DNA of 64,000 nucleotides, taken from NCBI GenBank assembly GCA_031772625.1, contig CM062805.1, positions 510,922,102 through 510,986,101 of the forward strand. Direction: 5' to 3'. This DNA comes from Pinus tabuliformis. Taxonomy: Eukaryota > Streptophyta > Pinopsida > Pinales > Pinaceae. The notes beneath the pieces were generated by a model. It searched no databases, had not been told where the DNA came from, and saw only the letters and a list, made by a program, of their open reading frames with translations. Numbering within the stretch: the stretch's first letter is position 1; every line of letters starts with the position of its first letter. Of the stretch, positions 34,682-46,717 are shown in pieces. Both the position numbers and the translations under genes were made by a program.

Positions 34682-34750
34682 GCTTTGATACCATGTAGAA
34701 ATTTCCTGCAAATTCTCTACAAACCTAGCTCTGATACCATGTAGAAATTT
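34682..34750 (-). repeat. duplicated primer site / LTR edge of copia E
   Basis: gct(t/c)tgataccatgtagaa occurs twice, at 34682 and 34728, 46 bp apart; the right one is the true junction of primer site and LTR, the left one is a copy carrying one change and only about 10 bases of LTR. Confidence 0.85.
34728..34739 (-). other. primer-binding site of copia E
   Basis: Minus-strand tggtatcagagc, perfect, directly next to the 5' LTR. Confidence 0.92.
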
Positions 34751-35885
34751 TGAATAATATGACACTTATTCATAGATATTATCCCGATTATACACTATTG
34801 TGGAATACATGCATAATACATAACCTCCTCTACGTTGATCATCAATTTAGCAGCATTAAAAACAATGAAACATCAATCTCATGCACACACTAACATCGTA
34901 TGTAACCCAGGGAAAGCATACAACTGAAAACCCCACACTATCTATATATTATAATGTTTGAGAACATGTAACAATACATAGTACAATACTCCTCGCAAGT
35001 ACTCAGTACTATCTCCACCTGTTACACACAAAACTAGCTCAGATCCAAACAAGTCATAGGTTCAAATCTCCTCTGCTGCTTTGCCTGCCTCCACTGCACA
35101 ATCCTGCAAGAGAATCACGTGAGCACAAGCTACAATTGCCTTGATATTGGCCCACACTGCGCAATCCTCATTGGCATTACTCAATCCATGCATGTGAAAA
35201 ATCTCATGCACAACTGATAGTCACAACTCACCCTTTCACTTACCTCTAACACCTGTCTCTGTTGAACTGTCCATGCACTGAGTTAACTGATGTATTATTT
35301 AGTTGCTTTATGAGTTAATAATTAGTGAATTAATTAATATTTAATTCACACAACTCATCACTAGTGTATTCTTTAGTTAGACTAAATACAACTAGTTCAA
35401 CTAAGTCAAACTGAACACAACTCCATCAACTCCACATCCAACTCCACAGAACTCACATGCATGAGTTCTAACTGAAGTCCTCCATGCAATATCTCAACTA
35501 ACACAGAAGAAACCACGTGATTCCTTCTGTCAGCTGCATGTGCCACATCCGTAGCTCGAACTGAAGTGCTCCAACAGAGTAAGATAATGTTTAGAGTCCA
35601 AATATTACTAAGGGCTAATAATATTTCATTGTTTCTATTTTTAGCCTAGCAGTCTAAAAATAGACTCTAATCACTCCGTTGTGAACCAAAAATAGAAGTC
35701 CATCTATTTTTCCCAACATGACCAATCATCCATAAACAACATCCTGCAACTCATAGACCATGATCCATATGCCTAAAAATAGACATAGTCTAAAAATAGA
35801 CTTTGCACCAAAAATAGCCCGCGGGCCCACTTAGTGAAGGCGAATTCTTTCCACTAAGCTCCATCATCTTGTTGCATTCTCAACA
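34740..35885 (-). repeat. copia E, 5' LTR
   Basis: 1146 bp, TG..CA, followed by actag at 35886-35890. It matches 31296-32441 throughout with scattered substitutions. Confidence 0.92.
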
Positions 35886-35890
35886 ACTAG

Positions 35891-36440
35891 TAACACTAAA
35901 AACCAAGTAGCTAAGAAGAAGAAGAAATGGAAGGAGGAGAAGAAGAAGAAGAATCCAACCACGAAAGGGGGCAACCATGCATCATCTGGCGAAAATCCAC
36001 ACACTACACTTTCCAAACCTAAATCTCCATGTGTTATTTGCAAGGGAGACCACTACCATCGAGATTTTCCCTGCATCCCATGCATCTTGAGGGACTGGTC
36101 CCCCCGCTTTCACAATCCATTGTCTTCAACCGCTCACGATCATGTTGAGAGCACACCGTCAACTAGTGAAAACGACGTCAATGGACAAAAAGGAAGATCC
36201 AAATTTCCTTGTAGACTGTGTGAAGGCGATCATGCCCTCCACCATTGTCCCTTCCTAGATGAAGCTAAAAGAGTCTTGGATAACCATCCTGCATCACCGC
36301 AGCGACTTCCTCCTAGATACAAGAAACTCTTGCCGAGTCCATCGCTAGTTGAAAATCTGACTGACACACCATTGTTGTCAATCGAAGCGCCTATCATTGA
36401 AGATAAACCCTCTGAGTCCACACTGGACCAAATTCAATAG
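35891..36440 (+). pseudogene. Tat-like element 2 gag, 3' part with two zinc knuckles
   Basis: Continues the frame interrupted at 31295. A Lys-rich basic tract (35910-35950) precedes two knuckle-like motifs: CVICKGDHYHRDFPC (spacing altered, near 36032) and CRLCEGDHALHHC (CX2CX3HX4C, near 36211), the latter with the same short spacing as in the other Tat-like element. Ends at an in-frame TAG at 36438-36440; the reading continues beyond it. Confidence 0.65.
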
Positions 36441-37142
36441 GTTGAGACGGCAGTCGACCCAGTCTTGACTTCAGAGGGTCCACCTTCAGATGATACTGTC
36501 ACCAAAGAGAATGAGAACGACACCGTTCAAATTCTCTTCGTAAACACAGACTCTGATGAACATGGGGGAAATCTACCCATTCCTTTACCACAGGAAGGAA
36601 GTTCGTCAGAGACTTATCTGGCCGTTTATTCAGTCCCACCTCCAAGCAACCTAGTCGTCTCCTTCGATTGGAATCTACTAAGCAGACCCCACCTACCATC
36701 TAATATACCATTCTGAATCATAGTACAAGCTTACAGAATGATCATGGTTGGTACTATTATAGATGAAGTGGCTTTTGTGAGTATCCTTTCCTCAACTGCT
36801 TGGAAAGCGCTTGGTTCGCCATCGCTTCTACCTGAGATTCGAAATCTGACAGGCTTCAACAAAGGAACCAGCCGATTGTTAGGAATCCTTCCAAATTTGC
36901 CTATAACTTTGAGAAGGGAAATAGTTTATCTGAACGTGATGGTAGTCCAAGGACCTGTAGATTACAATCTACTCCTTGGGCATGACTACATTTATATTAT
37001 GGGAGCTATCGTTTCCTCACTCTTCTCAGTGATGTGTTTTCCACATGAAGGCAGAGTGGTCCACCTAGATGACCAAATTTCATTCGTTGGTTCAAACACA
37101 ACTATTAGTCAAATGCCATCCCTAATTGGTCTTTTTGAATAA
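36441..37142 (+). pseudogene. Tat-like element 2 linker and protease-like domain
   Basis: Same frame as the gag part, with one more stop at 36714-36716. Acidic linker, then TIIDEVAFVSILSSTAWKAL in place of an active site and DYNLLLGHDYIYIMGAIVSS, matching the domain at 28814-29266 (DEGAS version). The Gly after Asp-Glu is Val here, so catalysis is very unlikely. Confidence 0.65.
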
Positions 37143-37807
37143 GGAATGTCTAATCAATCTCCAGTCCGTCCACCTGATGATCGCGAGTGATTCGGTGGTT
37201 GTGACTGAAACCCAGGAGGCATGCGCCTTAGTCTACTTCGGAAGGAAAACCCTAGATATAAGGTAGGTTTCCGCGTAGGAATATGACTAGTCTAATACCC
37301 CTGTTCGTTTAGGAAAATGGATTTGGACTGGAAAAAGATTCCCTCGTCAAAGGTTATGTGATTGGGACTGACAACAGTCACCTTTCTCTATTTCGATGGA
37401 CATCGCCAACGAAGTGTTTTGTCTGCAACGCGGGTGGAACAATCTTGCTAATGCAAGAACTTCCATATGGTGACCTGGAAACTCTACTTTATTCCTGGGG
37501 GCATGCAAACCTTTTTGTATGCAAGTGAAAAGCGACTAGCGTAACTCTAACCTCGTAGCTTTTGCTAACTTCAACTGCTTAAGTTAGGTGATTGGTTTGA
37601 TCAACCATTCACCTTTACCAGGACCAACGGAAACGACAAAGTAAAGGAGATGTTTCCCACCGAGAAGCTATCCTACCTAACCTTAGTAGTTCTTTAACCC
37701 CTAGGACAGTAGTTGGTCATTCCTAGCCTGCATACAAAAGGCTCCGGAGCAAAGTTGCACATGGGGCAAGCTCCCTAAAAAATGAACCTACTGATGAGAC
37801 ATCCTTA
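37143..37807. other. decayed DNA after Tat-like element 2
   Basis: No frame longer than about 40 codons. Probably degraded pol or 3' region of the element; no motif recognised. Confidence 0.4.
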
Positions 37808-38092
37808 TTATATGACTGGCACAAGCAGTTTTACGCAAGGTTCAAGCTCGTTAAAAAATTCTGATAGACTTCCCAATAAAGTATTGACTCCTTTGGCATT
37901 GGTTTCATATAACTTCTTACTTGTTGTATCTGTAGGTATTTCTACTGGAAATTGATATCCTCCTTCCCCAATTTCCCAAACATCGGCTCCAAGCGATTGA
38001 AGATAGGCTTTGGTTCTTATTTTCAAATATACCAAGTTGTTCCCATTGAATATTGGTGGTCTGATAGATCCCATACCTTCATGATTGTTCAT
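37808..38092 (-). pseudogene. copia gag N-terminal fragment
   Basis: From Met at 38092: MNNHEGMGSIRPPIFNGNNL, YLKIRTKAYLQSLGADVW and GVNTLLGSLSEFF, the N-terminus of a copia gag (UBN2/DUF4219-type; the usual Trp of the YxxW motif is altered). 94 codons, truncated. It belongs to a different copia family from the other two in the window. Confidence 0.8.
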
Positions 38093-38138
38093 CTTGAAAG
38101 ATCTCCCTTCAATAAATCAAGCTTCCCCTGAAGGACCT

Positions 38139-38150
38139 GCTCTGATACCA
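38139..38150 (-). other. primer-binding site of the copia fragment
   Basis: Minus-strand tggtatcagagc separated by two bases from the LTR end. Confidence 0.9.
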
Positions 38151-38152
38151 AT

Positions 38153-38270
38153 TGTTGGAAATAATATTGAGAGGGGGAGGGGGTGAATCAGTATTTACAA
38201 TTAAATAATTTTCAATTCCCAATCAGATTTATATACTCTACTTCAGTGAAGTCAACTTCCATGTGTACGC
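38153..38270 (-). repeat. truncated 5' LTR of the copia fragment
   Basis: About 118 bp beginning tgttggaaataatattgaga with a g-rich tract before gtgaatcagtattt. The remainder is lost at the junction with copy C. Confidence 0.7.
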
Positions 38271-41200
38271 TGCAGAAGGCTACCTTTGGCCTTATTCGGG
38301 AAGCTACCCATGCTTATCAAACTGATACACAACCCCAGATCCAACAATTAATATCTAGGTAGGAAGCAGATTTAAACCAACAGGTAGCAAGCATGGACTT
38401 GGATGTGGAGGAATGGTGAGACCTAGTGCCAGACCCTGGACATTCCAGAGGTCGGTCCTCTCAATACAAACAGATTTTTTATCTTTACTGGTTGATGAAG
38501 AATATTGTGGCTAGAGCCTTGGCGACTCCTTTAGCTGGTCCCTCCAAGACTGATCCCAAACTCCAGGAAATTCATAAGGAATTTCAGCTCATACAATTCT
38601 AGATTTAGCAACAGAATGCCTACCTCAGCTGCATAGAGAAGCATATTCCATGTCTCCCTTAGACAGAATTGCCATGTTCTAGTGTGAAAGTCCCAGTATT
38701 GGTGGACTCTTCCGATAAGTAGTAGCATGATTTTCATAGTTTGGTTGTTCACTTTTGCTCTATATAGATGAAGGCTCCGTAGACTTTGACATTATGTCTT
38801 AGTTATCGAGTCACTAGGAGAATTTAGGATAATCAGATGTATATAGCTATGACAGACAATCTCAAACTCTTTTGTTTTTTGAGGGATTATACTGTGGTAA
38901 GGTGGCCAATAGACCAAGTTTCCCAGTGGGCAGGTTGAGGCCACCTAATCATATGAATATGGATGTAACATGTCTATTTCTGATGAAAATGAATGAAAAA
39001 GGTCCTACCAAGCTTATAAAATAAATCATTGAAATAGTTTTAAAATGGTAGAACTCTAGATTAAGTATTGAAGGAAATACACATATTCAATTATTATCGT
39101 TATTTGTCTCTCTCTCTCTAGAATCTTGAAATATTTTTCCAGTAGGGATCAACTCTGCTAAGGTCACAAAATTTTCTACATTGAAAAAAATTAAGAAAAT
39201 TCAAGGGCTTTGATTTTCTAGATTGAAAATTTTGAGAAAATCAAGATAGTTGAACCCTATTCAAGCATTGTAGTTAAATATTTAATATGTAACCATATTG
39301 GAATGGATCATGGTGATTAACATTCCCATACAAAACATGGGACTAACTACCCATTCCATATAATGTTACATGGTGTTAGAGTTTTACATAGTATCAAAAC
39401 AATTGCACCTCTCCCAATGAAATTCTCTCTATGATTGGAAATCCTTGTAAACTAACCCCTCCAAGGCCTTATTGGTTGAAACATAATATTTTTATGTCAA
39501 TTACTATATCTCTTTAACCCCCTCTCTCTATTTATGTATAGTGATATAAATTTATTTTCTTGAGAAGAGGAATTGAAATATCTGATTCTTAATAGATATT
39601 GAATTATGTTTTCTTTTTTAATATTTTTCTTAATTTTATTTTCCAACTTCATCTTGAGGATGGAAAGCGTCTCACATCTCTAGCGTTTTGTAAAAAATAC
39701 CTATTTACTCATTACTCATTAAATAAATTTATGAATAAATATAAAGTTGGCACTAAGATATTTTTCTTACATTTAAAGTAGAGCTTCATATTAAGCATTC
39801 AAAAAATTACACATCTCAAAGTACACAAGTGTACAAGGCTTATGTAAACCTAACAATATTTTTACTTTTAATTACTTTATATCTCTCTTCTCTATTTATA
39901 TAGAAAATTGGTATTATTTTTTTTATTTAAAATGGGAATTGAAATACGCATGTTGGAAGGAATTATGTATTTCTTTCATAGTGGTAAGTAGTGAGAAACT
40001 ATTTAGTAAATAAGAAGTTCCCTCTCCCACATAGATATATTACTAGCATTGAAATATATTGGTTCTTCTTAATATTCTTTTAAAACTCCAAACATAAATT
40101 CCATATTGAATATGGAAAGAATTACACATCTCTCTTATACTATATTGGGTTATATAGAAACCGTGTTTTATTCAATAACAAGTATATGAGAAAAAAGATA
40201 TTTTATCTATGTTTTACAATATTTTTTTTATTGTTAATATTTTTAAAATATTACATTTCAACTCTATATTAAGTATTGAAAAAATTAGGCAGTGTCTCAT
40301 AATATAAGGAACCTATATTCATGGAATAAGAAATTTCTCTCATATAAAATTATTTTATTTAAAGTGGATATTTAAATATTTTATACCACATGGAGAATCC
40401 ATGTTTAACATTAAAGAGATTATGCATGCTTGCATATTGAGTTATAACGACGAATTTTCTATGTAGAAAGTATTTTTGAACAAAATAATTATGGTTTTTT
40501 ACTTATATTGAAAAATTACCAATTAAACTTGTCTTGTACTCCCAGACATGAAGTCTATTCTCATAACTATCACTATAACCCTTAGATGGATTGTGTGCCT
40601 CTCGTAGCCACATAGGTTCTAATTAATTTCCATAAATTTCAATTCAAAATTTATACTTAATCATCCGATGAAGTGATTGTGTCATGGAATTCATATTTAC
40701 AGGTTTCCAGGGCCCTCTTTTCGCTACTCGCTGAGCCTATAGTTAATTTGGACTTCCGTATTTAGCATATTGATAATTATATACATAAACCCCTCGAATT
40801 TAGAAGAATAAGAAAACAGCTTATATAAAAACAAAGAAAATAAATATTGAGCTTTGAAGATTTTGAAAAATACTTTATACAAAATGTTGTATATCTAATT
40901 TATACATTGGGAGTAGAAATGTGGAGCCTATATTGGTTCATCTAAAGTTAAGTCATCAGGAAGATTTCCTGCACTATAATGTTTTAAATTTCAATTTCAA
41001 TTGAGAGGGTTTAATAATAATCTTTTTATATACATTCTGTTATGTACATGAAACTTTTTTGGGTGCTATTTTACCAATGGTTTATTGAAAGCTACCTATT
41101 TAATAAAAATATTTATCTAGATTATATGAACTACATAACTCTTTCGTAAGAAATCCTTAATTCTTGCTAATAACGAAAAGAAGTAAATCACAGTAAAAAA

Positions 41201-42425
41201 ATAAAAATAAAGAAATTAATGTTTCGAATGACATCAGGCATGACGACTATTAAACAAAGTTGGCTTCCTCGGTGGACCAGCAAGAATGTTTCTGTTTCAA
41301 ATGTTGAAAATTATTTCTTCTTTGTCCTAATTTCTCTTCAAATTCAAACATGTTCAACATCCACTGCGCTGTATGCACGGCACATATTCCCTACTTTTGA
41401 TAACTGATTTTGAACTTATACTTGCCGTGTAACACGATGATAGATTCCCCAAGTCAGATACCTGAATTTTTCTATATCTCCGAAATATTTCAGAATTGGC
41501 AGTTGAGATCACTGTTAAGAAGCAATTGCTTTGCACCTGACATAATCATTGTAACTTGTAACAGTATTCTCTGTAAAAATACATAAAATAAAATTCAGTC
41601 GACATGTTTTGAACCAATTAGTGTGGGTTATTTTCAGGGAAAAATGAAAAATCAGATCTAGGAAATTGAATAAATAGATGATGAGAGCAGTTAACTAGCT
41701 CTTAGAAATAACAGCTAATTTGACTAAAAAATTGAAATAATTAATTAAGCCTTTGACCCAAAATTCAAAAGAATTTTAATTTAATATTATTTTTGAATAA
41801 AAAAATAAATAAAATAATTTCATTTAATATTAAATTATATTAATATTATTAAATTATATTACAGATATAATATCAATAAGAATTTTTAGATAAAAAACTA
41901 TAATAATAATAAATAATTAATTAATTAATTAATTTTAACTTTATGGTTATTGAAAAAAAATTAATATAGGATAATAGTTTTTTATTTTCATACAACTTGA
42001 AAATTGTTTTAAATTAAAATATATGATGGGTTAAAAAACAATTTTTACGCACTTAAATGAATTTATTTTAATATGTTGTGCCAACTCTAGGTTGAACAAT
42101 GAATAAATACACTTTTGAAAAAGAAACCATTTAAATGCACCGAAGTGATTAAATCTCCAGAGTTGCCAATCATTTCTTAAATATTGATCTAGTATGTAAT
42201 AAGCCAATTTTTTGGTTGGTTGGATGAATGTTGTAATGTATTTGAGATTTGTTATTTTATTATGTCGAATTTTGAAGAATATAATAAATATCGGTTATTT
42301 TGTTTTTATTAATATATTTTTTAATTTGTTTTAGTTTCATGTTGATTATGGATAGAATTATACATTTCAATAAAAAGATAAATTTATTATATTATTGGCA
42401 GTCATATAGTGTTTTTGCTAAGGTA
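38271..42425. repeat. segmental repeat, copy C
   Basis: Homologous to 19436-23778: tail of the insertion element (to about 39010), degenerate 155-bp array (39040-40510) and downstream half (40520-42425). It has the empty site of the solo LTR (41068-41072) and one unit of the 148-bp repeat. It is cut on the left by the copia fragment. A decayed counterpart of the unknown frame of 19299 lies near 38290-38420. Confidence 0.88.
41545..41965. other. AT-rich insertion unique to copy C
   Basis: About 420 bp between tcattgtaac and tttttattttcatac that copy B lacks. No terminal repeats or target duplication could be defined. It contains attaattaattaatt near 41920. Confidence 0.45.
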
Positions 42426-43037
42426 TGTAGGAGGTCTATTATGAGAAAAAAGGGTTTCATTTATTTTGTGATTTTATTCCATGGTAGAGAATAACAATTT
42501 TGAAATTGGAGTGAGAGAGCATAAAATAGGGTGTTTGGCTATGTAACATTTCATGGGTTGCAAGTCTAAGGTAACTCCATAAAGAGTTCCTTCTTTTTTG
42601 TACTCGCATTATTTCCACTTCAAACAAAAGATAGTAGAGAAACTTTGCCTTCTAGATGGGTTTTCTCTCAAAAAGGTTTTCAAGAGCATATCCTAGTGTT
42701 CAATACGATTTATGTGTGTTTGTATTTCGATGATTTCTCTTTTTTTGCATTTTCTCTATTACATGCATAAACAACAAAATTAGTAATAATGAATACGAAG
42801 TCTAAGGGAATTAACCTTTCAATTTAAAGATTTTAGTTTACATTAATAGATCTATTATAAAAAGCTATCTAGTGGAATATCCATGGAAATTTGCATATAA
42901 TATTGGTATCATAGTAGACCTTTGTTTGTATTTGTAGGAACTTGTAGGGGACCCGTTAAATAGTTTGAGCATGAAATTGTTAAAACCTGTAACAACCCAT
43001 GGTTCATTTTTCATGTCAAACATATAAGACCAAGGTC
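42426..43037. other. possible decayed LTR and primer site
   Basis: The word attggtatcatag at 42905-42917 resembles a degraded tRNA-Met primer site after an LTR end. No second LTR was found, and no gag follows. Confidence 0.25.
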
Positions 43038-43205
43038 ATGGGACATGTATTCCAAGTTGAATGTTAAACAAAACATAGTGTTGGGTATCACTTGTGATTA
43101 ATTGAAATTTTATTTATGAAAATGGGACATGTATTCCAAGTTGAATGTTAAACAAAACATAGTGTTGGGTATCACTTGTGATTAATTGAAATTTTATTTA
43201 TGAAA
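43038..43205. repeat. 84-bp perfect tandem duplication
   Basis: Two identical units starting atgggacatgtattccaag at 43038 and 43122. No mismatch seen, so the duplication is recent or an assembly effect. Confidence 0.95.
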
Positions 43206-43728
43206 ATAAAGGAAAAATAGGATAAAATGAATGTGAAGAGCTGCAAATTTGTATAAGAATGGAAATAGAGGGAAAATGAAGAAAATAGAGGACTCAATGA
43301 TAAAAAGGGTTTTGAGGATCAATTCACAGCTTTCGTCAGTCAAGTTTTGGAGCTCTCATTTCATTTTCTCATTCTCTCACACTCTTGCACACTTAGAGAA
43401 ATATTGGACCATTATTGGAGCACTTAGGCATTCACTTGGATCGTAGAACGAAGGAAAAGGAAAGCTGGAAAGCACAAGGGAACAATTGGATCAACAACTA
43501 CATCTGGATTGCTTTGCAAGTAATGGGTTGCATGTGTGATTTCTTTGTTGATTTTTGGATGCATGATATATGAATGTGATTTTATGGTTGAGTGTTGTTA
43601 TTGGCATGGCGATTTTCCTGGATTGATAATGGTTTTAGCCTTTCCTTTCCATTTACTAGATGACGATGGTGTTGTTGGTGTTCCACTTGATTGTTTTTCT
43701 TATTAGTGCTCATGTTCCTTACTACTGT

Positions 43729-43915
43729 GGGTTGCAACAAATGCTCTGGAAGGCCTAGAACAACTTGGGTTGAGTTACTATTCCTTGAGCCTGGGTTGGG
43801 ACAAACACTTTGGAGCCTTTGGTGGGTTGAACTACTAGTACCTGGAGCCGAGTTGAAAAAACAATTTGGAGCCCTAGAAGGTTGTGGGTTGAGTTACTAG
43901 TTCCTAAAGCCCTGG
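43729..43915. repeat. degenerate 57-62-bp tandem repeat
   Basis: Three to four units starting gggttga/gggttgc at 43729, 43767, 43824 and 43886, with shared gttactagttcct and tttggagccct words. The open frame across it (43691-43900) is a translation of the repeat. Confidence 0.7.
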
Positions 43916-44020
43916 ACATCTTGGATAGAGATCGATATGGTTGGTGTTAGTGATTTATGGCCCACAGACGTGGAATCATTGTGGTTGAGGGTTGAGGTGG
44001 TTTGGCCTTGTTTGAAACAA

Positions 44021-44320
44021 TGTTAATACTTAGGAGGGTGAATCAATATTAAGGATATTTTAAACTTGTATGCCAATTTATATTGTCTAATTCAAACATG
44101 ACAATCATTCACTTGAAAAACAACAAGACATGTTTAACAAAAATACAAATTAGCACATGAACACACACCTTGAGTAACATACACATGAACACCAATGTTT
44201 AATGTCGAAATCCTTCTGGGAGAAAAACCACCAAAGCTTGTTTTTTATTATGATGTAAATAAGGCCACCTACATTATTACATCAATGTGTTTGTGAGTCC
44301 CCACTCACAAGAAGCACCAA
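44021..44320 (-). repeat. probable LTR-end remnant
   Basis: Starts tgttaatacttaggaggg, then tgaatcaatatt, much like the LTR end at 38153 (gggggtgaatcagtatt). It also has the aaaaaccacc-type wording frequent in copia LTRs. No primer site or partner was found; limits uncertain. Confidence 0.35.
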
Positions 44321-46717
44321 GTCCCTTTGACTTTTTTCCAACACCCACTAGCAGGAACTGCCAACTCCCTTCTTTCATGGACACCTGATCAACGTACCAG
44401 AAACCCCGACTTCATGGATTTATTGCAAGCACCAAATTGCATCTCCTTGGATTTATACAAGAACCTACTCATAGGACGCACCGACCCCCAATATTTACTT
44501 AAAAACTCACTGAGATGGAAGCACCAATTCCCTGTATCTAGGATCCAACCACCACTCAAAAAGGAACTTACCGCCCACTGTAATTGGAAGCCACTATGCC
44601 TAATATCAACTTTTTTTTCTCCTCTACCTTTGGCCCTCTATTTTTATCAACAACATTCATCCATAATCAACGACATACACTCATGCTCGACCCTTGTAGA
44701 AATATATGCTCTGCTCACTCTGCAACAACTTACACTCACCACTCGGCCCCTTTTACTCCATGGGTTCTCTTGGCCTGTCACAGTAGCATAGGCACACTAT
44801 CAGCCCCTTCATAGAAACCCAATCACACTTGGTTGTTCTCCTTGGCAATGCTCACACTCAAAGCTCTCAACAAAACTCGCTTTCCAAAATGCTACTTCCC
44901 CCGCTTTGTTGAATTGCACTCTTGGGTTTTGTTTCACTATTTCATAATGGTCGATCTTATCTCTGCAGTCAAACACATTTCCGGAGAGTGTATTTTGTGA
45001 ATGGATGTCCATAGTGCTGCAACATTTAGCTACTTGCCATTGCTACCATATTAAATATCGAGCATGGGCTCCTTAGCATTTTTCTCCACTCAACTACTCA
45101 AAAAATGTAGTTGCAACATAATCAATTCAAACAATGGGCACCTATGTGCTTCTCCATACTGACAATTAAATCTCAATCAACTTGCATACTCAAGGATGAT
45201 CTCCATGCATATTAGTTACTCACATAGCTCGAAATGTAATTCAGTGTGGCTTCTCTTATCTTGGTCTGATCTTCATTCAAGTCCATTAAGCATGCAAACA
45301 AGAAAAACAATTTGTGCTCTGGAGTAAATTGCCACCTTTGCAAATCATGGTCCTCTCTATTTGAGTCTCCCTCCCTCAACAATCACCATTTAATCCATTA
45401 AAACATTTGTGCAATTGTGGTCCTTGCTGCTTTGAATCAATGATCTTTGTTGTCGCCATTACTCCAATGACACCAACCTTACTGTGAAAATTTACTTAGT
45501 CGCTCTAGCTTTTTCTTGTCCAAACTATGCGCATGGCAAATTTGGCACACAATTCCCAAGAGCTACCGACTTGTTCAATTCATCTCCTTTATCTTGTCGC
45601 AAACTCCAAATATGGTAGGAGTGCTTGCAAGAGTCAATTATGGCTAAAAAAAAATTTGGGCATAACCAAAAAATACGAAGAACTTCTCTCCAAAGCTACC
45701 GACTCTTCCATGCCTTTAAATAATGTTGTTAGAGAGTTGGAGGCTTGGAGCATGCCCTAGTGCCTATAATGTTTTATTAAATGGAATTTCTTAAAACTTT
45801 ATGGGCTCGCGAGCATCTGACTTGGCCCACTTGACCTTAGAACCTTTCCCCCAGTGCCCTAACCTATTTTCCTCCATAGAATAGGTGGTGTGACCACAAG
45901 TTGAACCATTAGGTGCTAAGCTTCTTTAATTTTTTACAGGTGCTTAATTCCCTTTATGAAATTATGTGCTCCTAATTCTCTGTTGTAGGTGAAACTGTGT
46001 GTCGACGCTTTAGCCCTTAGTTGGACCCCACTCATATATATGCGTGTGTGTGTGTGTGCCTGTTGAGATAGACCTCAAATGCCTACATGCCTATAACTTC
46101 TTATGAAATGGTTTTCATTTCCTTACAGACTTCTAGGCTTCTTGGCTTGGCCCACCTGTGTGCACTACTACCAATACCTTCTTATGCTCCTCTTTCCTTA
46201 AATTTTTAGGCTTCTCAATCTAAATACGTCACTCTAGCACAAGCCCTCCTATCGCTCCCACTTGAAATGCCATGTATCAGAGGGAAGAACATGAACCCGG
46301 GACCCCGCCTGCCCATAACTTCTTATTAATAAGGTTATGGGCTTCCCAGATTCTGAATTTCAATGGTTCTAACCTTTTTAGCTTCTGTTCCTCCGAGATT
46401 TTGGGAAATGTTCCCACTACCCTAGCTTAGGACTATCCCTTAAAATTTCTTCGAGGCTTTTGGGCACTGCAACTTTGACCATGGAGATCCTGACTTTGAA
46501 TGGTCATAACTTTTCATTCCGAAGAAAATTCCTATACTTCCACATACTATTGGAAAGATTTTTGAAAGAACTATAAAACTATTCCACAACCAAGGGCATG
46601 TGATCTAAATAAATGAGGTAGAAATTCCTCCAAATTATGGGACTCCCAACCATCATAGTCATCTTTTTATGGATTCTCCACTAAGTCCACTACTATGATG
46701 AATCTCTCCAAGTGAGT
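44321..46717. other. repeat-derived DNA without recognised genes
   Basis: A 154-codon plus frame (44327-44791) is open but Pro/Ser/Leu-rich with no motif and looks fortuitous. A diverged word (c)ctataacttcttat..ttggcccac recurs near 45760, 46090 and 46310. A (TG)n run lies at 46043-46058. The end (46640-46717) resembles the DNA after the LARD-like element (61850-61960). Confidence 0.4.

Larger units (their letters stand above)
31296..35885 (-). mobile_element. Ty1/copia element E, internally deleted
   Basis: 4590 bp, minus strand, inside the Tat-like gag. Two 1146-bp LTRs (31296-32441 and 34740-35885), flanks gctag / actag (a 5-bp target duplication with one mismatch) and a perfect tRNA-Met primer site at 34728-34739. 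Coding content is gag, knuckle, protease and the GAG-pre-integrase segment; integrase core, reverse transcriptase and RNase H are missing. The 3' LTR edge has lost its terminal base (A to G at 32441). Confidence 0.92.
29991..37807 (+). mobile_element. Tat-like gypsy element 2 (split by copia E, no pol)
   Basis: A second, diverged member of the same lineage: LTR/leader-like DNA to about 31030, gag from 31031 split at 31295 by the copia element, resuming at 35891, then a protease-like domain to 37142 and decayed DNA to about 37807. Joining the flanks and dropping one target copy keeps one open frame across the insertion. Both ends are approximate; no second LTR recognised. Confidence 0.55.
37808..38270 (-). 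mobile_element. copia fragment (5' end only)
   Basis: Minus-strand remnant with the end of a 5' LTR (38153-38270, plus-strand start tgttggaaataat), a perfect tRNA-Met primer site (38139-38150, two bases from the LTR) and the start of gag (37808-38092). Both the rest of the body and the outer part of the LTR are missing; the LTR runs straight into segmental copy C. Confidence 0.85.

Noticed and set aside
44327..44791. 154-codon plus-strand frame as a host gene
   Set aside because: Low-complexity Pro/Leu/Ser composition, no motif, no codon or homology support in the window, in repeat-derived DNA.
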